A stretch of DNA of 64,000 nt from Ichthyophis bannanicus (Eukaryota; Chordata; Amphibia; Gymnophiona; Ichthyophiidae). A program made the position numbers and the translations under genes. The stretch spans positions 1,358,397,834-1,358,461,833 of the forward strand of contig CM066033.1 in NCBI GenBank assembly GCA_033557465.1. Reading direction: 5' to 3'. The notes under the pieces were generated by a model, which was not told the DNA's origin, ran no database searches, and worked only from the letters and a program-made list of their open reading frames with translations. Below are positions 1 to 10,498 of the stretch, one piece after another; the first letter of the stretch is position 1, and the number at the start of each line of letters is the position of its first letter.

Positions 1-239
1 CAATCGCTGAAGCTGTAGCCTTGGCTCTGCCCCCTCCAAGCTCTCTTCCAATTAGGAGAGGGTTGTGCACTCCTGTCCAATCAGGAACAACTGTTGCAGC
101 TGTTCAGTGAGTTGATCTACCATTGGAGTCTCCTGGGTCTTGTGGCTCCTAGTCTGCAATGGACTCTCTGCCACTGCAGCTCTTCAATGAGCCGATTTGC
201 TGCTGGACCCCCTGGGTCTTGTGACCGCTAGTCCAGAAT

Positions 240-420
240 GGACTCTCTGCTGCTGAAGCTCCCCCTCGAGCTGGTCTGCTGCTGCAGCTCTCCCTTGAGC
301 TGATCTGCCAAAGCAGCTCCCCCATGAGGTGATCTGCCAAAGCAGCTCCCCCATGAGGTGATCTGCCAATGCAGCTCTCCCTGGAGCTGATCTGCCGCTG
401 GACTCCCAAACCTGGATTAG
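240..420. repeat. Degenerate 29-bp minisatellite
   Basis: A unit beginning GATCTGCC or a close variant starts at about 273, 302, 331, 360 and 389, a period of 29 bp. The units at 302 and 331 are nearly identical, and the outer ones are more diverged. The unit carries GCAGCTC, which makes the region look weakly coding on both strands, but the open frames here are by-products of the repeat. Confidence 0.75.
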
Positions 421-1726
421 GCACTCCAGAGTCTCTCTGCTGCCATCTCCACTCTCTGAGCTGGGAGGAGACCATCCACCCCATCTTCACTCCTACTTCC
501 GACTGGGTCTGTAGGAGGCTCTCTGCTGGCATCTTCACTCTAAGCCTGTCTAGGCTCCCAGGAGACTTTTTAGCGTCATCTTCAGGAGGGGAAGCTCTTT
601 TAGATTAAGACATTTAATAGCCTCTAAATCCTAAACTTCTTCATTTCTCCTCAAGCTCTTTTTTCTCTTTTCACAGAGCTTTTTAGTAGCAGCAGAACCT
701 TTTATCTGATACCACTACTCTTAAGGTGAGCAATTTCCATTGGCCCCAGCATTTACCTCTCTACCCTCTGTTTAGTGTGTGCACTTTATTCCCCTACACT
801 ATTCCCTATAGATTTAAAAGTTAAATCTTAATAATAGATATAAATGTGAGCAGGCAATGATTTCCATATCCCTCCTAAATGTTTACTTTCCAGCTCTGCT
901 AGCACAGTGACCATTACCGCAGGCTGCTCCCTTAATGTTGTCCCTCATCTGACCTCTTTAGTAGTTACTTCTTCAGCAGAATAAAGTGTCCATTTACCTT
1001 TATCCCAAGTTACTCAACAAACTCTAAAACACCCACCTTTAGGGAGGGTTTCAGATACGTAGGTGCCTATGTATCTTTATAAAATATTAGTGCAAATCCA
1101 GCAGTAGTCATGGCTACTTTGAGGTTCCAAACAGTTATATCTGCTCAGCAGTTGGCATAAATGCAGAACCAATTTATATGTTGGGCACCCATAAGTAATA
1201 ATAGGGGGTGGGGGAATTTGCTTTACCCCCTTCCCAATTACTGCAGCCCAACTCTTTCCCCTGTGCCCTTCCCACTCGCCTTCCTATTTTCATGTGCCAG
1301 AGTGTAGCAGCTTCTGAAAAGTGAAACTTGGGCCTGCCTGCCTTCCTGCTCTGAACTTGCTGTGCTCAGCCTCTGGCTTTGGTTTCCATGGTAATGGGAA
1401 GATTGGGGGGGGGGGGTGGAGTTGCAGGTAGAGCTTGTCAGAGACTCAGAGCAGGAAAGCAGGCAGGCTCCAGTTTTCCTTTGCAGATGTTGCTACAGCT
1501 GACATTAAAAGCAGGTTTGGATGGAGGCAGAGGCAATGCTCCAGCAACAATCAAAATTCAGCATTGGAGGCAGTTGTCTATGTCACCTATGCTTAAATTC
1601 GGACCTGCATAAATGTCTGCATGTAAAATACACCAGAACACATGTAGATCAGCGCATTTTGTAATGAGCATGTATATTTTGCGACTGCGCTGATGCTTTC
1701 CCCAGACCATGCCCTGCCATCTTGTA
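421..1726. other. No recognisable gene or repeat
   Basis: This stretch holds no domain that I recognise and no LINE or LTR motif. It contains a G homopolymer near 1405 and ordinary AT-rich sequence. It may be unique or very old repeat-derived DNA. Confidence 0.5.
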
Positions 1727-1868
1727 CATTTATTTATTTAACATGTTTTATATACCGCTTTCTTAATTCAAAGTGGTTTACACATAACCGGGAAAACTTC
1801 GGGATTGCTTGTCAAGGCGAAATAGGTGGGGGAGGGGCATAATATTACATATTTGTGTCCAGTCCATA
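1727..1868 (-). repeat. L2-like LINE 3' end fragment
   Basis: ATTTATTTA is followed by TATACCGC and GTGGTTTACA. This is the reverse complement of the 3' terminus of the intact L2-like LINE that ends at 44868, where paired GCGG/CCGC blocks flank a short loop before an AAATA tail. The same signature recurs near 18285, 25345 and 46535. Only the tail region is present, so the copy is strongly 5'-truncated or is a SINE tail. Confidence 0.6.
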
Positions 1869-1871
1869 CAG

Positions 1872-2545
1872 AATAAAACAAAGGATATTATAATGCCTCT
1901 TTATCATTCCATGGTGAAACCGCACCTTGAATATTGTGTGCAAGTCTGGTCGCCATATCTTTAAAAAGATATAGCGGAATTAGAAAAGGTACAGAAAAGA
2001 ACCACCAAAATAGTAAAGAGGATGGAAGGATACTCTTATGAGGAAAGGCTAAAAAGGTTAGGGCTCTTCAACCTCGAAAAGAGAAGACTGAGGGAAGATA
2101 TGATAGAGGTCTATAAATTAATAAATGGAGTGGAACGAGTAAACGTAGATTGATTGTTTATGCCATCAAAATGTAGAAAGACTAGGGAACATGCAATGAA
2201 GCTACAGTGTAACCCATATAAGACTAATAAGAAAAAATATTTTTTCACTCAAAGCGTAATCAAACTCTGGAATTTGTTACTGGAGGATGTAGTAAAAGCT
2301 GGTAGGGTAGCTGGGTTTAAAAAAGGTTTGGACAAGTTCCTGGAGGAAAGGTCCATAAATCATTATTAAAGGGGACCTGGGAAATCCACTACTTGCCCCA
2401 ATACAAGCATTGTGGAACCTGTGTCCTTTAGGGAAACTGCTAGGTACTTGTGACCTAGATTGGCCATTGTTGGAAATAAGATACTGGGCTTGATTGGCTT
2501 TTGTCTGAGCCAGTATGGCATATTTTATATTCTTATGTTCTTATT
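1872..2545 (+). pseudogene. CR1 LINE 3' end (reverse transcriptase C-terminus)
   Basis: The plus strand reads as the C-terminal tail of a CR1 ORF2. It contains motifs such as [10 protein letters not shown] and [21 protein letters not shown], followed by the ending [11 protein letters not shown] and a stop near 2367. A 3' untranslated region then ends in the TTCTTATGTTCTTAT repeats typical of CR1 3' termini. It closely matches the 3' part of the CR1 that ends at 48654. The copy is 5'-truncated and has an in-frame stop near 1963 and another near 2152. It is dead. Confidence 0.88.
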
Positions 2546-2684
2546 GTGGTAGGCTACGGCCTGTAAACTAGGCCTAGATCCCAACCCCCACCTGAGAGTA
2601 GTGCTGAACAGAACCAGAGTTTGAGAATCTGCTTTAAACTACTTTTGAAAAGTTTGTATAATTCCTTTATGCTGATGATAGACA

Positions 2685-3011
2685 TGTTCCTGCATCCCCT
2701 GAGCTAGAAATGTCCTTGAAGTAGAAATGTATCATTATCTAAGACTATGCCTTTGTTAGAGTAGCCTGAGAAGGGGGAACAGGGAGCTAGGCCCAGAGAG
2801 GGTCCCCGATTGGACAGGTGCAAGGGGCGTTGGGACCAATAGAAAGTTTGCCTGTATCAAACTGTAAAAATTGTATATAAGGAATTTGCTCCTGTACTCC
2901 ATTGCTCAGTCCTTTTTGGATGCTCTCCTGTCTGAGCCTGTGCACAATAAATTGGCTTGGATCCTGCAACTGACTCCTGGTTTCATTTATTGCGTACACT
3001 TCACTGCTACA
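2685..3011 (+). repeat. 5' LTR
   Basis: The segment matches 17913-18239 almost base for base. Upstream U3 sequence leads to a CCAAT motif (about 2836), a TATATAA box (2874-2880) and an AATAAA polyadenylation signal (2946-2951). The LTR ends in CA just before the primer site. I put the start at TGTTCC because identity with the other LTR begins there; the equivalent 3' copy no longer begins with TG, so the left edge is approximate. Confidence 0.9.
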
Positions 3012-3016
3012 TTTCC

Positions 3017-3035
3017 TGGTGCGTTGGGCCGGGAA
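3017..3035 (+). other. Retroviral primer-binding site, tRNA-Gly type
   Basis: TGGTGCGTTGGGCCGGGAA lies 5 bp after the LTR end. It is complementary to the 3' end of vertebrate tRNA-Gly (UCC-type acceptor) including the CCA, except for one additional G. The tRNA match is from general knowledge of tRNA 3' ends. Confidence 0.75.
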
Positions 3036-3576
3036 GTGCGAGTAGTGGATGGTATTCAAGTGAATATACCACGTATTACCGCCTCAAGGTTTGGCACGGT
3101 TGGAACCGTGTCTGTCCAACCACAGGGGAAACCTCAGGCACCACCGGTCCTTTTGAATCGGAGAGGGTTCCGCCTTGCCTCGGCGGGCTACTGGATCCGG
3201 CCAGCCAACACCTCCGAACCCGAGGGGAGTCCAGGATTCAATCCAAGAACTGGTTCTGTAGCGGGTACCGGATCCGGTGAGTAGAACTTTTGTTGCTATC
3301 TAGTCAGCTAGCTTGCGATACGTCTTGCATGAGTGCGCGAGACCGAGAGCCTGATCACCTCTCCGGGCAGTCCGAGTACGCCTTGCATGAGTGCGCGAGG
3401 CCAAAACTACTGCCCTTGGTTCAGCAGTCCAAGTACGTCTTGCATGAGTACGCGAGACACGCCTTGCATGAGTGCGCGAGGCCGGCTGCTGTTGGTTAGT
3501 AAGGTAGGCCTGGGAATTTGGGAAAACATTGCTAGCATGTCTGTTTGTGTCTCCCTCTGTTTCTAGGGCTGCCTGG
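3036..3576 (+). other. Retroviral leader, first part, with fourfold 21-nt repeat
   Basis: This is untranslated leader between the primer site and the first hAT insertion. A good splice-donor match, GGTGAGTA, lies at about 3276 and would serve a spliced env message. Four copies of a 21-nt unit (CGYCTTGCATGAGT followed by GCGCGAG) start at 3321, 3379, 3436 and 3460. Repeated GC-rich units in the leader are compatible with a packaging or dimerisation region, but that is inference. Confidence 0.65.
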
Positions 3577-3616
3577 CAGGGGCGGCCCAAGGGGGGTGCG
3601 GAGACTCGGTGCGGGG

Positions 3617-3690
3617 CCTCATTTGCATAAGTGGCCTTATTTGCATAAATATTTGCATAATGTTACCATACACTAACTTTCAGTAAACAT
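3617..3690 (+). promoter_or_regulatory. Triple octamer cluster in hAT copy 1
   Basis: Three ATTTGCAT octamers (POU-factor consensus, ATGCAAAT on the other strand) occur within about 45 bp, followed by GTTACCATACACTAACTTT and the ATG of the short open frame. The block is conserved in all four hAT copies (also at about 7852, 11544 and, inverted, 29075-29145). It starts exactly where the copies become alike. Confidence 0.5.
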
Positions 3691-3997
3691 GTCTCTTAAT
3701 GAGTGTATGGATAAAGAAAGACTAAAAGATTTCTACATTACTATAATCCAGTGCCAACCGCCAGGCACATTAGGAACTACTACAAACACTGCCCATTTAG
3801 AACCCATAGCAAACCCGCCGTATCCTGACAGCATTACCAGGACTCACAAAGCACCATACCCTACCTATCAAAAGGCAACACTGCAAATATTAAACCAATA
3901 CATTTCAGAGAATACTGGGGAAAGAGAACAAGTGGCAATGTCAAATAGGAATTACATAAACAGAATACCTCAGCTCAGTTACACATGCAGAACATAG
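3689..3997 (+). CDS. Short conserved open frame of hAT copies, unknown product
   Basis: A frame of 102 codons begins ATG after the octamer cluster, with N-terminus MSLNECMDKERLKDF. Related frames open at 7921-8157 (78 codons), 11611-11907 (98 codons) and, as a stub, on the minus strand near 29054. The protein is rich in T, P, Q and N and has no domain, signal peptide or transposase motif that I recognise. The frame stays open for 75 or more codons in three copies, but their lengths differ and their ends are not homologous. It could be a chance frame or the remnant of a captured exon. I assign no function. Confidence 0.3.
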   Translation: MSLNECMDKERLKDFYITIIQCQPPGTLGTTTNTAHLEPIANPPYPDSITRTHKAPYPTYQKATLQILNQYISENTGEREQVAMSNRNYINRIPQLSYTCRT

Positions 3998-4569
3998 ACC
4001 ATCACCAAACAAGGAATCACAATTTAGAAACAGGAAGGCAATAATTAAACTGGGAACCCCAAAAGCCAAACTTGGAATGTACAACAACATTGTAGAAATA
4101 AAACTATAAATTAATTTCCTCTTGTACCAAACAAAGCGCAGACGTTAATGATGCACATTTCCCAGAGCTTTCATATTCCAGTTAATAAATTCAAAATAAA
4201 GAGATATCTTTCTACCTTTTGTGCATTTTTTTCAGTTGCAATTGCTCCAGCCACTTTCTTCTGGTTTCTTCAAGTTTTCTGCTAACTCTCCATCGTCTGC
4301 TGTCCATTTGTCCTTTCTTCTCTCTTCTAGTTTTTTTTCCATTCCCTCTCTCTACATCTGCTTTAACATACTAATCTTTCTCCTTTTGCTCTTTCCTCAT
4401 TCCTATTTCATCCACACAAATTTTACCCCTCCATCCTCAATCCCCACTTACTCTCCCAATACCCGGCCAATTGTAGATTTTTCATCCCTCCCACACAAAC
4501 AATTTACCCCTCTCCATTTTACGCTCCCAGCCCCATCCCCTTCTAATCCTCCCCCACCATCAGCTCCCT

Positions 4570-5905
4570 TCTAGTTCCAGTCTCACCCAGCATCCATTCC
4601 CTTCTAGTCCCTGCATCAGCCCATTTCCAGTCCTAGCCCCCCATCAGCCCATTTCCAGTCCTAGCTCCCCCATTCATTTCCAGTCCGAGTCCCTTCATCA
4701 GCTCATTTCCAATCCTAGCCCCCCATCAGCCCATTTCTAGTCATTTCCTAGCCCCACCATCAGCCCATGTCAAATCCTAGCTCCCCTCCACTCAGCCCAA
4801 TTCCAGTCCAAGCCCCCCCATGAGCCTACTTCCAGTTCTAGCCCCTCCATGAGTCCATTTCAATTCAAGCCCCCACCACAGCCCATTTCCAATCTTAGCT
4901 CCCCCCAGCAGCCCATTTCCAGTCCTATCCTAGCTGCTCCATCAGCCCATTTTCAGTCCTAGCTCCCTTCCCTCACAGCCCATTTCCATTCCAAGCCCCC
5001 TCCCCATCAGCTATTTGCAGTTCAAGCCTCCCCTTCCACTCAGCCCATTTCCAGTCCTAGCAACCCCCCAACCCATTACCAGTCCTATCCCCCCATCAAC
5101 CCACTTCCAGTCCTAACCCCCCATCACCCCATTTTCAGTTTAAGCCCCCCTATAACCCATTACCAGTCCTAACCCCCCATCAGCCCACTTCCAGTCCTAA
5201 CCCCCATCACCCCGTTTTCAGTTTAAGCCCCCCCTATAACCCATTACCAGTCCTAACCCCCCATCAGCCCACTTCCAGTCCTAACCCATCACCCCATTTT
5301 CAGTTTAAGCCCCCCCTATAACCCATTACCAGTCCTAACCCCCCCATCAGCCCACTTCCAGTCCTAACCCCATCAGCCCATTTCCATTCAGCCCCCCATA
5401 GCCCATTGCCAGTCCTAACCCCCTCCCATCAGCCCACAGCCCATTACCAGTCCTAACCACATCAGCCCACCTCGAGTCCTAACCCCTCCCCATCAGCCCA
5501 GTTCCTGTCCTAGCCCCCCATAGCCCATTATCAGTCCTAACCCCCCCCCCATAGCCCATTACCAGTCCTAACCCCCCATCACCCCATTTCCAGACAGCCC
5601 CATCAGCCTACAGCCCATTACCAGTCTTAAACCCCCCATAGCCCATTACCAGTCCTAACCCCCCCAACAGCCCACAGCCCATTACCAGTCCTAACCCCAT
5701 CAGCCCACCTTGAGTCCTAACCCCTCCCCATCAGCCCATTTCCTGTCCTGGCCCCCCCCATAGCCCATTATCAGTCCTAACCCCACCATAGCCCATTACC
5801 TGTCCTAACCAACCATCACCCCATTTCCTCACAGCCCCCATCCGCCCACAGCCAATTACCAGTCTTAACCCCCCCCATAGCCAATTACCAATCCTAACCC
5901 CCCCC
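4570..5905 (+). repeat. C-rich minisatellite inside hAT copy 1
   Basis: Degenerate units of about 22-35 bp follow the pattern CCCATTWCCAGTCCTA plus a C run plus CATCAG. Later units form higher-order groups, such as the repeated block between 5150 and 5340. Equivalent arrays with different unit variants lie in copies 2 and 3. Confidence 0.85.
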
Positions 5906-5932
5906 CCCCCTCGGCGCATGGAAAATTTAAAA

Positions 5933-6350
5933 AAAAAAAAAAAAGCTGGCTGCTGCCGCTGCCGCCACAGCAAAATGGAGTGTCCCGCGGGGCCCCCTCG
6001 GCCCGGCTGAGCCCCTCTGTGCCGGCTTTCAGATACGCGAAGGGAGAGTGTCTCCCTCGCGTCTCTGTTAAGCCCGCAGGGGCTGATGGGAAATTCTGCC
6101 CCTGCGGGCTTAACAAAGACGCGAGGGAGACACTCTCCCTTCGCGTATCTGAAAGCCGGCCCGTCAGCCCCTGCGGGCTTAACAGAGACGCGAGGGAGAC
6201 ACTCTCCCTTCGCGTATCTGAAAGCCGGCGCAGAGGGGCTCAGCTGGGCCGGGAGAGCTCAGCCGGGCAGAGGGGGCCCCGCGGGATACTCCATTCTGCC
6301 GCTGCCGCAGCGGCAGCAGCAGCAGCCAGCTTTTTTTTTTTTAAATTTAA
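5933..6350. repeat. Large GC-rich palindrome in hAT copy 1
   Basis: AAATTTAAA and an A run lead into a GC-rich arm starting AGCTGGCTGCTGCCGC. The inverted arm ends GCAGCCAGC and a T run with AAATTT. The arms are roughly 200 bp around a centre near 6095. The right arm holds a direct duplication of about 75 bp (TTCGCGTATCTGAAAGCCGGC occurs twice). The transcript or single strand could fold into a long hairpin. Confidence 0.85.
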
Positions 6351-6452
6351 TTTTTAAAAAAGCAGAATGTTCTTTGCGCGGGGCCCCCTGAAACGCGGGG
6401 CCCTGTGCAAAAAACATTCTTGCTCAATGGACAGGCCGGCCCTGCTGCCCGG

Positions 6453-7020
6453 ACCCCTTACCGGCAGTCCGATCACCTGCATCCTCTGTCTGTTGTCTAA
6501 CCGCGGGTTTCACTTCTGGTATAATGTAAGGTTATTAATTAAGGAACAGTACTGAGAAAAGGAAAAAAAAAAAACACTCCAGAGTCACTTTAAGGAATCG
6601 AGTCTAAGCACAGCACAGCGAAGACGAGCTGTCTCTGTGATTTTATTTTTTCAGCATGGTATCTCTAGCAAGCAGAGGAAGAAGGGGTGTGTCTTTCACA
6701 CAGCCTACAGAAAGGAATGTTTCAGTTCCTATTAACCGCTTCAGATCTCCTCAACTGTTTTAGTTATATCTCTGCCCTGCCTGTATTGTTACTTCACCTG
6801 AACTTGTTATATTAGTTTGCTGGTTATATCTCAGCCCTGCCTGTATTTCTACGTCAACTGTTCCTGTTACCTTATAATTTTTATTTATTTATTTGTTTAT
6901 TCTCTGATTTATGGGGGAAACCTGAACGGCTTAGAGGTCCGAGTATGGACCAAGGGAGGAGGAAAGTGTTAATTTTACAGTTGCTGAATGAGTGAGAGAG
7001 AGACAAAGGTTTTGAACAGC
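6453..7020 (+). other. Retroviral leader, second part
   Basis: The leader resumes after the hAT copy and its duplicated target site. The CCCTTACC and CTGTCTGTTGT blocks near 6453-6496 recur in altered form near 7397-7440, showing that the leader is partly duplicated. There is no open frame of note before the Met-Gly start at 7021. Confidence 0.6.
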
Positions 7021-7230
7021 ATGGGCGGGGGTGTATCTATACTGAACCTTCTGCAGTGTTTCCTTAAGAACTTTAAGAGGGGTTTCTCTGGTGATTATGT
7101 AATTGTAATGAACCCAGCTCGATGGGAAGTTTTATGTGAACGGGAATGGCCCCCCCCCCCCTGTCTTTATAGCGTGCACCCAGAGGAACACTGCCATATA
7201 GTTCTGTCACGCTGGAAATGTTGGATTTTG
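7021..7230 (+). pseudogene. gag: gag matrix start, first (truncated) copy
   Basis: ATG at 7021 begins Met-Gly-Gly-Gly, the N-terminal context needed for myristoylation of a retroviral matrix protein. The following residues align with the second matrix copy at 7453 (a lysine-phenylalanine block, then GDY, then LCEREWP at about residues 42-48). Similarity stops at a C run near 7160, and the frame then runs into unrelated sequence. It appears to be the 5' part of a tandem duplication of leader and matrix. The product would be a truncated matrix, if made at all. Confidence 0.65.
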
Positions 7231-7452
7231 CTGGCATGTCTGTTTGTGTGTGTGTGAATGAGAGGTCTTGAAACACAGACCAAGCGAGTGCGGACTCCTG
7301 ATTAGCGCAGTTCCTGGCCGGGTGACCGTGCCCAGGTCGCGAAAAGGAGGAAGCGTTTGGTGTTTGTCTACTTATTTGTTCCTAGGGCTGTACGGACCCT
7401 TTACCTGCAGCCCGACTACTCACCCCTACTGTCTGTTGTTGTGTACGTCATT

Positions 7453-7759
7453 ATGGGAGGGTCGGAGTTCATGCAAACTCCATTGAAATGTATGATCAAG
7501 AATTTTAGCAAGGGATTTGCCGGAGACTATGGAACAAAAATGTCTCTGTCCCGATTAGAAATGCTTTGTGAGAGGGAGTGGCCTGTACTGGTCACTTCGT
7601 GGCCCCCTGGGGGTACTTTTGATGTTAGCATCATATCTTTAGTTCATCAGATTGTGCGTAAGAAACACCCTGACCAGTTCCCCTATATAGATTCCTGGTT
7701 AAGTATTTGCGAAAAGGAGCCCTCCTGGATAAAGCGCTGCCATGAGGAACAGTATAGGA
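7453..7759 (+). pseudogene. gag: gag matrix domain, second copy, cut by hAT copy 2
   Basis: ATG at 7453 again gives Met-Gly-Gly. The frame shows the hallmarks of gammaretroviral matrix: REWP at about residues 39-42, a WPPGGTFD segment, and HPDQFPYIDSW at about residues 74-84, matching the membrane-binding matrix fold in order and spacing. The frame is open up to 7759, where hAT copy 2 begins. Gag continues in the p12/capsid part at 10499. The matrix would direct Gag to the inner face of the plasma membrane. Confidence 0.85.
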
Positions 7760-8839
7760 CAGTGATGGCTAACCTTTTTGAGCCCGAGTGCCCAAACTGC
7801 CGCACAAAACCAAAGAATTTCCTCAAAGTGCCAGCACGTCCATTAAAGCCTCATTTGCATAAGGTGCCTCATTTGCATAAATATTTGCATAATGTTACCA
7901 TACACTAACTTTTAGTAAACATGCCTCTTAATGAGTATATGGATAAAGAAAGACTAAAAGGTTTCTACATTACTATAATCCAGTACCAACCGCCAGGCAC
8001 ATTAGGAACTACTACAAACGCTGCCCATTTAGAACCCATAGCAAACCCGCCGTATCCTAACAGTACTACCAGGACTCACAAAGCACCATACCCTAACTAT
8101 CAAAAGGCAACACTGCAAATATTAAACCAATACATTTCAGAGAACAACAATACATGACCTACTGGGGAAAGAACAAGTGGCAATGTCAAATAGGAATTAT
8201 ATAAACAGAATACCTCAGCTCAGTTACACATGCAGAACAGACCATCACCAAACAAGGAATCACAATTTAAAAACAGGAAGACAATAATTAAACTGGGAAC
8301 CCCAAAAGCCAAACTTGGAATATACAACAACACTGTAGAAATAAAACTATAAATTAATTTCCTCTTGTACTAAACAAAGCGCAAAAATTAATGATGCACA
8401 TTTCCCAGAGCTGACATATTCCAGTTAATAAATTCAAAATAAAGAGATATTTTTCTACCTTTTGTGCATTTTTTTTTCAGTTGCAATTGCTCCAGCCACT
8501 TTCTTCTGGTTTCTTCGTGTCTTCTCCTAACTCTCCATCTGCTGTCCATTTGTCCTTTCTTCTGTCTTCTTGGTTTTTTTTTTTCCATTCTCTCTCTACA
8601 TCTGCTTTAACATACTAATCTTTCTCCTTTTGCTCTTTCCTCATTCCTATTTCATCTACTCAAAATTTACCCCTCCATCCTCAATCCCCACTTATTCTCC
8701 CAATACCCGGCCAATTGTAGATTTTTTATCCCTCCCACACAAAATATTTTTCCCCTCTCCATTTTACTCTCCCAGCCCCATCCCATTCTAATCCTCCCCC
8801 AACACCAGCTCCCTTCTAGTTCCAGCCTCACCCAGCATC

Positions 8840-9998
8840 CATTCCCTTCTAGTCCCTGCATCAGCCCATTTCCAGTCCTAGCAGCCCCCCAACCCATTTC
8901 CAGTCCTAGCAACCTCCCAACCCAATACCAGTCCTAGCCCCCCCTCATCAACCCACTTCCAGTCCTAACCCCCCATAAGCCCATTTCCAGTCCTAGCTCC
9001 CCCATCTATTTGCAGTCCCAACCGAGTCCCTCCATCAGCTCATTTCCAAACCCAGCCCCCCATGAGCCCATTTCTAGTCCTTTCCTAGCCCCACCATCAG
9101 CCCATGTCAAATCCTAGCTCCCCTCCACTCAGCCCATTTCCAATCCAAGACCCCCATGAGCCTTCTTCCAGTTCTAGCCCCTTCATGAGTCCATTTCAAT
9201 CCAAACCCCCACCACAGCCCATTTCCAATCTTAGCACCCCCCCAACAGCCAATTTCCAGTCCTATTCTAGCCCCTCCATCAGCCCATTTCCTGTCCTAGC
9301 CCCCCCTCACCCATTTCCAGTCCTAGCTCCCTCCCCCTCACAACCCATTTCCATTCCAAGCCCCAATCCCATCAGCTATTTGCAGTTCAAGCCCTCCTTC
9401 CACTCAGCCCATTTCCAGTCTTAGCCCCCCCATAGCCCATTACCAGTCCTAACCCCCCCATCAGCCCATTACCAGTCCTAACCCCCCCATCAGCCCATTT
9501 CCAGTCTTAGCCCCCCCCCCCATAGCCCATTACTAGTCCTACCCCCCCCCCAAATCACCATCACCATCACCATCACCAGCCCACTTCCAGCCTTAGCACC
9601 CCCCATGGCCCATTACTAGTCCGAACCCCCCCCCCCATCAGCCCATTTTCCAGTCTTAGCCCCCCCCCATGGCCAATTACCAGTCCTAACCCCGGCCAAT
9701 TACCAGTCCTAACCCCCCCCCCTGGCCAATTTCCACTCCTACCCCCCCCCCCTGGCCAATTACCAGTCCTAACCCCCCCATCAGCCCCTTTCCAGTCTTA
9801 GCCCCCCCCCATGGCCAATTACCAGTCCTAACCCCCCCCCCCCTGGCCAATTACCAGTCCTACCCCCCCCCCTGGCCAATTACCCGTCCTACCCCCCCCC
9901 CCGGCCAATTACCAGTCCTACCCCCCCCCCCCCCGGCCAATTACCAGTCCTACCCCCCCCCCCCCCGGCCCATTACCAGTCCTAAACCCCCTTCCCCC
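8840..9998 (+). repeat. C-rich minisatellite inside hAT copy 2
   Basis: Units of the form CCCATTWCCAGTCCTAGC with C runs repeat irregularly. From about 9660 they pass into a purer 25-40 bp unit containing GGCCAATTACCAGTCCTA and C runs of seven to twelve. A short ATCACC triplication occurs near 9555. Copy 1 lacks the GGCCAATTACC variant, so the arrays expanded separately. Confidence 0.85.
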
Positions 9999-10005
9999 CT
10001 ATCAT

Positions 10006-10402
10006 CCCAAATTAAAAAAAAAAAACCCAAACAAAGCGGCTGCTTCTGCCGCGGCAGCCTCAAGAGCTCTGCCGCGGCAGCCTCAAGAGCTCTGCCGCGG
10101 GCCCCCCCCCCTGCCCGGCAGAGCCTCCCTGCATCATATAACTTAATGTCGCAAAATGCGGGCTTCTTTCAGAGCCGCGAGAGTTTCCTTTCTCGCGGGA
10201 GAGCCGCGAGAAAGGAAACTCTCTCGCGGCTCTGAAAGAAGCCCGCGTTTTGCGACTTGAAGGTAGATGATGCAGGGAGGCTCTGCCGGGCAGGGGGGGG
10301 GGGCCCCGCGGCAGAGCTCTTGAGGCTGCCGCGGCAGAGCTCTTGAGGCTGCCGCGGCAGAAGCAGCCGGTTTGTTTGGTTTTTTTTTTTTTTAAATTTG
10401 GG
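10006..10402. repeat. Large GC-rich palindrome in hAT copy 2
   Basis: Arms of about 190 bp meet near 10197 at CTCGCGGGAGAGCCGCGAG. Each arm carries a 27-bp direct duplication containing GCCGCGGCAGCCTCAAGAGC or its inverse. The outer ends are an A run (left) and a T run (right). Confidence 0.88.
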
Positions 10403-10498
10403 ACCTTTTAAATGCGGACCTTCCCGCGTGCCAGCTGCAAGGCCTTCGCGTGCCACAGCTGGCACGCGTGCCATAGGTTCGCCATCGCTGGTATAGGA

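Larger units (their letters stand above)
3577..6444 (+). mobile_element. Non-autonomous hAT-type element, copy 1 (CAGGGGCGGCC ends)
   Basis: The element begins CAGGGGCGGCC, and its right end reads GGCCGGCCCTG, the inverted form with one change. CTGCCTGG (3569-3576) and CTGCCCGG (6445-6452) flank it as an 8-bp target duplication with one mismatch. Inside, in order, are a tandem ATTTGCAT cluster, a short open frame, a C-rich minisatellite and a large GC-rich palindrome. No hAT transposase motif is visible, so it must have moved in trans. It sits in the retroviral leader and shares its interior, but not its ends, with copies 2, 3 and 4. Confidence 0.82.
7760..10490 (+). mobile_element. Non-autonomous hAT-type element, copy 2 (CAGTGATGGC ends)
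   Basis: The left end reads CAGTGATGGCTAACCT, and the right end is the inverse of CAGCGATGGCGAACCT. The 8-bp target duplication GTATAGGA (7752-7759 and 10491-10498) is perfect. It fits the nnnTAnnn pattern reported for the Buster group of hAT elements. Inside are the octamer cluster (about 7852), the short frame (7921-8157), a T-rich stretch, a C-rich minisatellite and a GC-rich palindrome. No transposase is visible. The element splits gag between matrix and p12/capsid. Confidence 0.93.

Noticed and set aside
9104..9424. Serine/proline-rich frame in hAT copy 2
   Set aside because: It is a translation of the C-rich minisatellite; the same is true for 12428-12703.
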